From assembly GCA_950097015.1 (NCBI GenBank), contig CATNEN010000038.1:124001-188000 (forward strand): a stretch of 64,000 nucleotides of DNA, given 5' to 3'. A program made the translations under genes and the position numbers. This DNA is from Macrostomum hystrix (Eukaryota; Platyhelminthes; Macrostomidae). Numbering within the stretch: the first letter of the stretch is position 1; each line of letters starts with the position of its first letter. The notes beneath the pieces are model-generated. The model was not told where the DNA came from. It did not search any database and saw nothing but the letters and a program-made list of their open reading frames with translations. Positions 11,841 through 21,829 of this stretch are shown in pieces.

Positions 11841-12114
11841 GATTACACCTGCCCCGATTGAGCCAACTGTGCAGTCGACAGCACAGCCGCAGCTATTGCA
11901 CGGCGCGTCTGAAGGCTGCGTACGGCTGTTCAGTCCGTGGACTGGTGGGACGCCGCACCCACCCTCAATTACCCCATTTGATGCTGGTACCCATTACAGC
12001 TGGGTGAACAGAAGCAATGTTGAGCTAAGAATCTAGCTAATTCCAGTGGATTCGGGAATCGAACCCCCGACCTTTAAGTCGTGAGTCCGATGCTCTACCC
12101 ACTAGACTATAACC
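11841..12114 (-). mobile_element. tRNA-derived SINE, family A, copy 1
   Basis: Read on the minus strand, it begins with a tRNA-like head (A box TAGTCTAGTGGGTAGAGC, B box GGTTCGATTCC), continues through a shared body (CAGCTGTAATGGGTACCAGC) and ends near GGGGCAGGTGTAATCA. Related copies lie at 39981-40238, 48597-48888, 61181-61366 and 63631-63922. This copy has a small internal deletion just after the head compared with the copies at 48.6 and 63.6 kb. Such elements are copied by LINE machinery in trans. Confidence 0.9.
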
Positions 12115-14179
12115 TGTCGTAATTCGTGCGTAAATAAAATTACACTGCAGGTCAGTCACGTACTGGCCTTTGATTTCAGTTACAAAGGAACGATTTTCGA
12201 TTCCAACATTCGAACCGTGCCGACTATTTCTATTTAGGGCATCGAAACGGCACAATAAAACACGATTTGCTGACACCACAAGTCGGTGATTGTGATTTAA
12301 TCCAAAATAAAATAAAATGAATATTTTCACGTAGGGGTCTTTTTCTTACCCCTGACACCTGACCCCTGACACCTCCCTGGTTACAAAATAATTAGCACAT
12401 TATAGTGAATACTTCTAAAATGTTTCTTGAATACATGGGACCCAGGTAAGCAAATGAATAGGTGGATCAGTGTAATATAACTTTAACTAAGTCTGTAGTC
12501 TGTAGACCTAGACCTAGATCTAGACGTAGAGTAAAATAGAGTAAAATTAAACAATAGAGCACTTTTGTGAGTCTTATATTGAAAATCATAAGCCAGCATA
12601 GATCAATGCAAGCTTCGCTTATAAAAAAAGGCAGCGAATAATGGTGTTCACACATCCTAAATAAAAAGCTACACAATGATTAGAAGCTGTTTAACAATAA
12701 AAGTAATATAAAATCCAGCGTATTTAATAAAACATTAAAATTATGTAAGCATAGTTCAAAAGATTAATTTCTGGAAGCTGTTGCTATGGGCTATCTTGTG
12801 AAAACAAAACGGTGCGACTTTATGCGTGGATAGTCAGTATAGCAAATTATCCAGCTTGGTTTTAGGTATAGACATTGTTCCTAGGTCTTAGAAAAATATA
12901 GTTTGAATTGCTTTTACTTACAATTTTGCACACTAACCTTATTTGAAGTTCAAGAATAGTTCATAAACATGACGTAATGCCATGCTTGCATCGTTTCGTG
13001 AAACCCTTAAGTGCCAGTTTCGATGAATGTGACTAGTAATAGTAGATAGCCTACGCTTTAGAGTTTAGAATATTAAATAGATAATTCAGGCATTTAGCAC
13101 AAGTTACTTTTCAATAAATTACGGCTAAGTTAACCTGTGTACATATATATATATATTTATCCTTACTTTTTTGTTTGGCCCCATATGTATCACACAACAT
13201 AACATGTAGGCCTATGCGATGCACCTATGCCTATGGTAAATGAAAAATGCATCTGCATATATGGGCCTACCACACTTATATAAGTTATCTGGTAGCGATT
13301 ATTGTGTCCGAGCTGAAAGACACCCTTTGTTTCTAATTCACTCGACTCAGTGTTTAGTTATATTAAAATTTCAAATAGGCCTATGCATTGGTTAGGCCTA
13401 TAGACTATATTTCACCAATCCATGTAATTTAGGCTCCAAAGCCAAAGGACTAGAGTTGCCTAGTAAGACAATTTTGATGAGATTAGAACTGCTAGGCCTA
13501 GGCCTAGTTATTTATTTATCCAAAACAATGATTTTCATTTTTAATGGTAATGCAGTTTCATATTAGAATATTATTTACAATGGAATTGTTGAATGGTCTG
13601 AGGGATTTTATATAAATGAATAAGGCATAGGCCTAACTGTAGTTTTGTTTGTTAAACATTTTTTCATGAATATTTAGGCTCAACCCCTTTCTATTTAAAT
13701 TTCATACTAAAACAGTCTTAGGCTTTATTAAGGCATATTTGTTTGTGTTAGACATTAGGCCTAGCAAAGTTTGTGAAGAGTTTTAGCGCTGGGTGCAAAT
13801 GCAAGTATAGGCACATGAGCAACACAAGGTTGAGTTTTGGCTAAGAGAGAATACCATATTATATATCAATTGGAAGGGGGGCACATAAAACAGAACATTA
13901 AAATATAATTATTGGTACAGTTACATGCAGAGGTACAGAAACATTGTGTTTGTGGCAATTTGAATCATAAATACAGTAACATTATTTTTAGAAAACATGA
14001 AACAAGCCTATATGACTATCAGTGTATCACAATCTTTCTAACCCAAGAATCGCAAGATTAGCATATTGCCTTTAGGAATTCTAGCTATACTACCTTTGTA
14101 CATTGCTTATTTAAGTTTTTTACATTGCCATTACAGTTTTTGCTGATCAACATGTCAAACCTAGATGATAATGTAAATT
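12115..14179. other. AT-rich intergenic stretch, no gene recognised
   Basis: Unique AT-rich DNA with many short GGCCTA/TAGGCC motifs (around 13200-13760) and an AT microsatellite near 13143-13157. The frames are short and unconvincing. Confidence 0.6.
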
Positions 14180-15212
14180 TATTTATACACAGGCCAAAGC
14201 CAACAAATCTTATATAAAAGGAAGAAGCTGTATTTTTTAGAATAAAAATGTGCAGCAGCGGTGTGAGCTGGGGCATTGTTGTGATGAAGCTTTTGCCCTC
14301 GCATCCTTGGAGCCCGCTGTGTCACGCTGTTGATAACAACTGGCAAGCATTCTTCAGTGTACCAACAGGCAGTCACTGTGGCTTGTCCCTCCAGCTTCAC
14401 CATCGCCACCAGGCCTTGGAGTATCGAAGAAGATGGTGAACATCCTCTTGCCCTGGGACTGGGACCGCCTTGTTTTTTAAGGGTTGCTGACCATCTTCTC
14501 GCACCCACTCTGTACTGCTGCACTTTGTTTCAATGTCATAATGGTACAGAAAAGTTTCGTCACCTGTGATGACCTTGGAATGCCACTGGTAGTTGCCATG
14601 CTCATAGTGATCAATGAGAAGGTGGCAGAACTCCATCTGGGCCTGCTTCTGGGCATTCATCAGGATGTGGGTTATCCACCTGGTGCACAGCTTCCTGACC
14701 TTCAGATGGTCATAAAGAATAGTATTGACTGCTGCCAATCCAATGCTGATATTCATATTGATCATTTCAGTTGTGATTTGTGGGTCTTGCTTGATCAGTT
14801 CCTGTACTGCAGCAATGTTTTTGTTAATCACTGCAGTCAAAGGTCTTCCAGACTGAGGATCATCCAAAAAGTTGATCTTGCCAGCTTGGAACTCTTGGTA
14901 CCAGTGCATAACCGTGGCATATGATGGTGCTTGGGTGTCAAATGCTGCCACTAACTCAGCATGAGCCTCAAGTGCACTGAGCTTTCACTTGTGGCAGTAC
15001 CAAATCAGTAGCTGATTTTGCTCACAATTCAGCTCCATGGCTAGAGCAGTAGTCTAAGAGTCACTACCTTTGACTGTGGGCTGTGTGGGTCAATATATAT
15101 GAATCTGGTTGAAAATTGAGGTCAGAGCTAAGTACATATGCCTTGTGCAGTGGATGAATTTTGGCGATTGTATGATATAGTCAAATTGCAAAACTTTTGG
15201 AGTGTCCCTTAT
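14180..15212 (-). mobile_element. Degenerate, 3'-truncated mariner-like element
   Basis: The element's 5' end is probably the sequence at about 15184-15212, which on the minus strand reads AAGGGACACTCCAAAAG next to TA, a typical mariner terminus. The transposase frame follows, but homology stops just after the second catalytic motif. No matching inverted repeat is visible on the left, so the 3' third appears lost. Confidence 0.8.
14237..15038 (-). pseudogene. Mariner transposase pseudogene
   Basis: Starts at ATG 15036-15038 (MELNCEQNQLLIWYCHK), is interrupted by a TGA after 17 codons, and continues with the N-terminal helix-turn-helix region (WYQEFQAGKINFLDDPQSGR) and the first catalytic motif ITGDETFLYHYD. 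A frameshift near 14500-14520 moves the remaining homology to another frame, which contains HHNNAPAHTA where active mariners have HHDNAPAH. The second catalytic Asp is therefore Asn here. Homology ends soon afterwards. A premature stop, a frameshift, a catalytic substitution and truncation together make it inactive. Confidence 0.88.
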
Positions 15213-17002
15213 ACATATTAAGCCGTAAGGGCCTAGTTACAATATTTGATAAAAAGTAACAAATAAACTAGTTGTTTTTGTGGTATATTTTCCATGTAAA
15301 TAGGTTTTCTTGAAGCTTAAATTATAGATTTATTGAGTGTCTCTTATCCCATTTGTAGTCCCATGCACCAATATTTAATATTATTAATATTATTTATTAT
15401 TTGGTATTGTCTATAATATAGTGACTACTATTGTTTTGAAGTTATGTAGCAGATAGTTTATATTGCAAATTTGTAATTATATATTGACATAGTTAGTTAC
15501 TAGCTTGTGGCGGACAGTCAACACGCAACCAGCCAGCAACAGTGCAGCCGCACCCAAACCCCTCAACCTCAGTCTAGTTGAGGTGGGGGTTGGTGCACCC
15601 AGCCAGCCGGCTTGCTAAGCCGGGTGTGAGAAGTCACGCCACCATTTCGCACCTCCCTAGGCCCCTCTATCTCGCTCTCGCGTTTGCTGTAAATATAAAT
15701 ATACGTGCCATGCAGCACACTAACTTCGCTGCCACTCCAACTTCGTAAACAAAAGGCCTTCCGCCTTAAGCTTGTAACTATTCCATTGCTATCAATTCAG
15801 ATATCAACAATATTGGGTTTGTTTTAACAAGGTAAATTCTAACAGGTAAATTTTGTTCCAATTAAAATTAAATGCTTAGAAATTAGATTAAACCCAATAG
15901 CAACTCATTACTTCCATAATAGGCCTAGCTTAAATTTTAATCTCCCCAAAGTTTAAGAATATTCTAATGTTATCTTATTCAAATAAATCAAAACTGGTAT
16001 GTACATTATATGTTTATTGTATCAATCTGAGTAGCCAGTTTATTCCTTGGTTAGGACCTAGTCCTGTTTATACCTTTAAAATAGTTGCACTGCTTACTTT
16101 CTACCTAAATGCTCCACTTTGCCACCACTTGTATTTACTATTGTAATTAAGCACATGTTTCTTTTTTATTTGTGAGATATAAGTATTAATTGAGAATGGA
16201 GAATTATATTGTGAGGCCATGTTCACTTTAAATTATTACACAGTGCAAAGTTATACAGTTATTTGTAAGTATCAAAATCTTGCTTTCAGGTGTACTTCTG
16301 TAGCTACATTTAAGTAACAGAGGATCTAGGACAACAGTTTCATAATGTATGCTTTTAATCTATCATCTGTTTTTTAAATAATATATAAATATTAAAAGAA
16401 ACATCGTAAGATGCAAATATAAACCACTAATCAGATTTTTCATGGCTGTGTTTTTATTATGGTTCTCCTAATTTTAATTATAAACTAAAATCATTTTTTG
16501 AATATTAGCTCAGTGTTTCTAGACATGTTTAGTATCTACTTTGTGCTTTGTGGCAGAAAATATAGATTATAAATCAATATATATATATATGAGTATATAT
16601 ATCTATATATATATATAAATCAAATTCTTTCAAATTCATATCTATTTGTTTTAATATTTTATTTGTAAAATAACACATGCATTCAATGCTATTGGAAGTA
16701 AACGAATGAATTTTTCACTTCTTAACAAATTAGACAAGCATTTTGTGCAGTGAGTACTAACAGTAGCCAATTTAGTGTTCAAAAAGATTTTTTTGTTCAA
16801 AACATTCATATGTGCTACGAGCAATTCATCATCATTTTGAAAAATATATAAATTTACAAAACTTCATCATGTGCACCAAGTGATGGCAAAGAAGCACGAA
16901 ATTGCACAACAAACAAAAGTTAGATTTCAGGTGAGAATTCTGATGTCGTCTATAAAGCAACAGAATATAATGGGTAGCTTTTCTAACAACCAACAGCCAT
17001 TG
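15213..17002. other. AT-rich intergenic stretch and 3' flank of the Polo kinase
   Basis: No gene is recognised. It holds a GC-richer island at about 15500-15700 with an inverted repeat (CAACCTCA...TGAGGT), and (TA)n microsatellites. A minus-strand AATAAA (TTTATT at 16658-16663) may be the poly(A) signal of the Polo-like kinase gene, about 340 bp after its stop codon. Confidence 0.55.
16577..16618. repeat. AT/GTAT microsatellite
   Basis: Short alternating TA runs interrupted by GAG and CT; a simple low-complexity repeat. Confidence 0.9.
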
Positions 17003-18745
17003 TCACAGGAAAAGACTGCACAGCACTTCGACCAGTTCTGCGTTCTGATCTTGCAGGCACCACGCCTGGAATTCGGCTGTCTCGACTACAAAGCCCTTCT
17101 TTGTTGGCTGATAAAAATAGCACAGCTGACCGCATACGCGCAGGATAAACCAGTCGGCGAAGTTCACTTGCACGGATTGGTCGCGCATATGAAAGACGTA
17201 ATAATAGCCGTTGGCATAAGTCCTCCATCTCACCAGGTAGTTTGGTGTGCCTGCACTTCTGCCCTGGCTAACCCAGCTAAGCTGCTCCAACAGCTGATTA
17301 TTAGCTCTGACATCCTTAAACGCCTCGTCCAGGTCTTTTACTACTGGCTGAAAGAATCTTTCGACTGAGTTAGCCGGCGTTTCATGAAATAGCTGCCGCT
17401 GAGACTTCAGATTCACAAAATAGTAGCGACCAGTTCGGGTTGACTGCAGGCAACCAGTTTGGTCGTTATATAGAGATCCGTTAAAGCCACTGGACAGCTG
17501 GTAGTATAGTCCGCAGACATCAGACCTGTCTCGCCACCAGGTTAGCCACGTGCTGCTAAAGTCTGTGACCCTTTTCTGCCACCCTGGCTCGCTGTGGAAA
17601 TAGTCTATCAGCTGTGTGGTGCGCACAATTCTCAGATCCACCACTGTCAGACTTTTGGACAGCGGCACTGCCACATGTTTGTTGAACAGTTTCTCGGTAG
17701 ACTTGCGCAGGTCAGTTCTAGACTGCTTTGAGAATATATTTGACAGACTTTTCGACAGGTTTCGAACACTTTTTGATCGTCGCAAGCCGGTACAACTGGC
17801 AGCTCTGTGGCTCTCCTTGCTCAGAAGTACCTTGTATGCTGTAGCGTAGTGACAAAACGGGTGTCCTAAAATCTGCTCGAGACTGGGTCGTTCAGCTGGA
17901 TCAAGTTGCAGTATCGTAGATATTAGGTCTTTCTGATTATCGTCAGTATGGTATTGACTGGAGAAAGCGTATCTGCAGTTTACTATATTATTGTAGATTT
18001 CCGTTATTGTATCCGTTTGAAATGGTGGCACTCCACCGAACATTGCATAGAGAATAACACCACACGACCAAATGTCGCTCTTGGTTGTGTGACCTTGTCT
18101 TAGTAACACTTCAGGACTTAGATAGTTTGGCGTACCGCAGGCTATGTGTCGCTCTAGATAAGCTCTTGTAAATGTGCACGCCAGACCGAAGTCTGTAATC
18201 TTCACAGCGTCGTCGGCACCAACCAGAATGTTGCTTAATTTCAGGTCTCTATGAAAAATTCTATTCTCGTGAAGGTATTGCAACCCATCGATTATCTGTT
18301 TGAAGTAGAAAGCTGCGAGATCTATCGATAGGCTTGTTTCTTTATGTACCATGTCGGCGAGTGATCTGTTGCTGCAGTATTCAAGAACAAAATAGACGCA
18401 ATCTTCAAACACAAAGTGGTCCATGAGCTCCACAACGTTGCGATGCCTTAGCTGACTGTGCAAACCTATCTCGTACCACAGGTGAGGCTCCTTTGATGCC
18501 TGCCGTACCTGCTGCATGCATACTCTTTTAATGGCGACTGTTCGCTCCGAAACGACGTCGCCAGCGTCCTCTTGCTGCTGACCGTCAGCATCGTCGCCTC
18601 CGCGTCGGCAACGCGCTGAATATTTTCGCTCGATGGCCTTGTAGCAAACGCCGAACCCGCCTTGGCCGAGGTAATGACCTAGGTCGTACGCTGTTGCTCC
18701 ATGGCGTAGCTTCACGGCGTGCTGTTGCTCTCCAGCTGTTGTCAT
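17003..18745 (-). CDS. Polo-like serine/threonine kinase, intronless
   Basis: 580 codons in a single exon. The kinase domain spans about residues 20-303: glycine loop GQGGFG (28-33), catalytic Lys73 (VAIK), HRDLKLSN (165-172), DFG (185-187) and CGTPNYLSPE (203-212). A basic/serine-rich linker (about 320-355) follows. A polo-box region starts near residue 398 (WWRDRSDVCGLYYQLSSG) and a second near 503 (YLVRWRTYANGYYYVF...VQVNF). This order is that of PLK1/2/3, which act in mitotic entry, centrosomes and cytokinesis. Oddities: a Gly/Asp/Gln-rich insertion at 41-67 in the N-lobe; Ile201 where PLK1 has the activating Thr210; and Trp/Ile (532/534) where PLK1 has the phosphate-binding His538/Lys540 pair, although the Trp414 equivalent (404) is kept. 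The missing introns suggest a retrocopy or an intron-poor paralogue. The start is the first ATG, 17-18 residues before the glycine-loop strand. Confidence 0.92.
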   Translation of the reverse strand: MTTAGEQQHAVKLRHGATAYDLGHYLGQGGFGVCYKAIERKYSARCRRGGDDADGQQQEDAGDVVSERTVAIKRVCMQQVRQASKEPHLWYEIGLHSQLRHRNVVELMDHFVFEDCVYFVLEYCSNRSLADMVHKETSLSIDLAAFYFKQIIDGLQYLHENRIFHRDLKLSNILVGADDAVKITDFGLACTFTRAYLERHIACGTPNYLSPEVLLRQGHTTKSDIWSCGVILYAMFGGVPPFQTDTITEIYNNIVNCRYAFSSQYHTDDNQKDLISTILQLDPAERPSLEQILGHPFCHYATAYKVLLSKESHRAASCTGLRRSKSVRNLSKSLSNIFSKQSRTDLRKSTEKLFNKHVAVPLSKSLTVVDLRIVRTTQLIDYFHSEPGWQKRVTDFSSTWLTWWRDRSDVCGLYYQLSSGFNGSLYNDQTGCLQSTRTGRYYFVNLKSQRQLFHETPANSVERFFQPVVKDLDEAFKDVRANNQLLEQLSWVSQGRSAGTPNYLVRWRTYANGYYYVFHMRDQSVQVNFADWFILRVCGQLCYFYQPTKKGFVVETAEFQAWCLQDQNAELVEVLCSLFL

Positions 18746-21700
18746 AACAATCGCACAGCAACAATTCGTGCCTGCTCGCGTCTATGGTCTATGGACTGAG
18801 TACACGACTCAGACCTCGCAGTACGACAATAACGCTTTCTTTATTTAAGTCTCGTGTTTCATAACTCGGGCTTAAGAATCGCTTTGAGTGAAGAGCTTAT
18901 TGTGCGTATTTCAGTTTTTAGCGAATTGCGTGACGCGTCTTTATTGCGAAGGGTCAGAAACGTGCACTGAGTGATGCGTCTGGCTCTGGCTTGCCCCACT
19001 GTCTTTCTGGGCTTCTCTAACCTTTAGGATAGCCGCTTGAGTGGATGTGACTCTTTATGTCACACGTCGCACACCCGACTTATTCTGTATGCGCACACCG
19101 CACTGCTCTGCACTGCATTGCACACTCATATTTCTAAATTACTTGCTGGCGAGTGCATTAATGTGTCTTTTTATATATTTTTTCTGAGGCCAACAGTGGC
19201 ACTCCTTATGGCAATTGGTTGCCTACATTTTCTCTCCCTGCCGGCTGACATGCATTTTCTGACCCTGGGTTGGGTTGATGGGTGGTACAAAAGCGAGGGT
19301 GGGTCGCAGCGTACTGATCCAACCCTTCCTCCCCTCTCCTACGCCACCCATGTTCGCCCACCCACAGAGGGCTTACACATGCGTGCGCAGTGGCCCCACC
19401 CCATACCAACCTCTTCCTATAACAGTCTCATTTCTTTCCCGGTGTGGCATGTTTTTTGCATGCGTTTGCTTGGGCTGCCCATTTTCATCCTTGGCTTAGC
19501 TCCACTTTATGATTGTCTATAGTTTACTTTTTGGCACTGCATAACTCAAGTATAAATTCACTATGCAAAGTTCTGTATATATAATTAAAATGAACGTATA
19601 TACTCCCTGTCTAGTTCCTCTTCTAAACCCATCTTCCCATTTTCCCGTCATCCGCACATTCTCTTCCCCACAACTCCACAGCTGGAATGAGAAATGTCGG
19701 CGTAATTTTTAGGAGGGGGCGTGGTTGAGAAAGATTTCTAAGGCGCGTATGCATACTCTCTCTCAACTGGCTTGCTTTCTGCTTTTGCTCTCAGTGCTCC
19801 CTGCTTCCTTACTGCTAGCTCCACTCGTCCGGCCTCTTGTGCTCTCCGATTCTCCTCATTTTCGTCTCCCTCTTCCCAACCCAATGCGCTGCCGTCCCAG
19901 GAGTGAGAAAGCGGCAGTCGGAGACCGTTTGTAGGACCATGGAACTTTTCCCCAGGTCGGCGTGGCCTGTGAGCAAACGGTCGTGGATTAGCTGTCCCGC
20001 CCGGCAACCCGAGTCCCTTGAGTTGGGATCGCTGCCCAATGCGGCCTTTCTCTAAATGACAGTTTCCTTCTATCTGGCTAGTCGCCGCTGTTTTCCTCAC
20101 CACTCGTTCAGCCCGCGTCGAACTTGATTGAGCGCTTGACTCGGTCGAATTCGGTTTCCATCTCTACCCTTAGCAACAGAGTCGCGTCCAGCTCCACCTC
20201 CAAGTCGGCCTTATCGGAGCAGTGATGCTTGGTTGGTTGGGCTTGGGCCTGTGTGCATTTCCTTCCAAATAAGCGTCAACACACAGCTGGATAGCAAAAC
20301 TTGGCTGTACCGGTTTCTGTCCTCTGGGAATTAAATGAGAGAGGATTGGTTTGCCTGCTTGAAATTCAAATCATTCTCTTAGATTTGAAGCACAAGAAGT
20401 TAGTGCATTTATTTACCAAGCTTATAAGACTAAGACTTTTAAGAATCTTAATTGTGTAGAATGTGGCAGCTACGCATAGCGATATTACTGTATCACAAAA
20501 TCACACCATAAGTTGTATCTGCTCGTGCATGCAACATATAGCAGATACTATACGATGGATCGGCAACATTGTATGCCTCGTGGTCAAAAGAAAGAGTTCT
20601 TAGGCTCGACAGCGAGGTAGATAGATTAGGAAGCGTGAAAGAAAACTTAGGGCCCGTTAGCGAAGTACAAGAACAGCCGCATTTTCCGTACATTAGTAAA
20701 TTCAGTGGAAAATAATAATAGTGGACTACCCTCTGCACAGTCAAATAAAGTTCAGTACTCGCTGACATACGAAACCCGCAATATTTAGGCGCTTAGGGTT
20801 TCGATGTATTGTTTGATCTCTCACTCATTTCTTATTTGGCGCGTCCACCTTATTAACGTTAATTAAATTGAATTTCAAGTCTCCTGAAAGTCTCCTGATA
20901 GTCCAATGGCTTAGTAAAATTATAGTAGTCATTTTCCTTGGTATAAATTAAGTAGATTTACATTTGGTATTCCATTTGCACTTCCAAGACAATCGGAAGA
21001 AAAAAACATCTCACTGTAAAGTGTTTCCATTTCACATTTCAAGACATGCGTCTAGGTTGAAATACGGGCCAGTAGCACCATTTTTTGCCAAGTTACTAAA
21101 AACCGCACGAACATCACGTGAAAAATGGCTAAACACCGAAGGCTAGAAAAGAGAGAAATATCTGATGAATCGCTTGTTCAGGTGGTTAGTCTTCATACCT
21201 ACAGCCTATGGAAACAGTATTGCGAATGTTTTTGTAGCATACTAATATCACAATTCTATCATTAATCATAAATCTAACAATCTAGGGCACAGGTTCGACT
21301 TATGAAACTTTGAAACTGCTTCACTTCACCATGTGATGCCAGGGTTCTATTTGTTATTATTTAATATTTTTGATTACACTGACATGCTAAGCTTTGCATA
21401 TTGAAATTAGTACCTAGAAAATCTATGTAGCAACAACTTATTCCCTGTTAGTGGCATACCATACACGTCAGATCAATTACAGCACAAGTGATTTATTAAT
21501 AACAAAAGCCGGGGCCCGAACGCTAGAACCTCTCTGTATCATTTGGTACATATAATTACAGTCCCTGTTCTTATAATTCCTTGAAAGTTCTTGGAAAAAT
21601 AGATCCGGAAGCGGCTGTCAGGAGTCAGTAGCAACAATGCCAGAAACGCATGCCTCCCACTATAGCTAATTGCTCTTGTCTTTACCACATACTTGCTAAT

Positions 21701-21802
21701 CAACATTAACCCAAACGCGTCAATTTTTGTGCTTATAGTGTTTATCGAGATTTTTGCCTACTAAAAGTAGATTGATCAGAGTGCGAATCTAACATTGTGA
21801 GC
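18746..21802. other. Intergenic stretch between Polo-like kinase and ABCF1
   Basis: Divergent promoters are expected here because PLK reads left and ABCF1 reads right. Several frames of 60-160 codons (for example 19037-19522, 19738-20103 and minus 20493-20768) show no recognisable domain. A pyrimidine-rich GC island lies at about 19600-20150. No repeat family or RNA gene was recognised. Confidence 0.55.
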
Positions 21803-21829
21803 TAAATATTTTCCGCATCCTTTTCCAGC
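21803..21829 (+). promoter_or_regulatory. Strong 3' splice-site sequence immediately before the ABCF1 ATG
   Basis: A pyrimidine-rich tract ending TCCTTTTCCAG is followed after one base by the initiator ATG (CAG|CATG). It is either the acceptor of a 5'-UTR intron or a spliced-leader trans-splicing acceptor. The sequence alone cannot decide between them. Confidence 0.6.

Noticed and set aside
12040-12120. Functional tRNA gene on the minus strand
   Set aside because: It has A and B boxes, but the acceptor stem does not pair and the sequence continues into the SINE body. The same head occurs in four other SINE copies.
19037-19522. 161-codon plus-strand frame as a gene
   Set aside because: No domain, signal or splice context was recognised, and overlapping frames of similar length occur on both strands, as expected by chance in GC-rich DNA.
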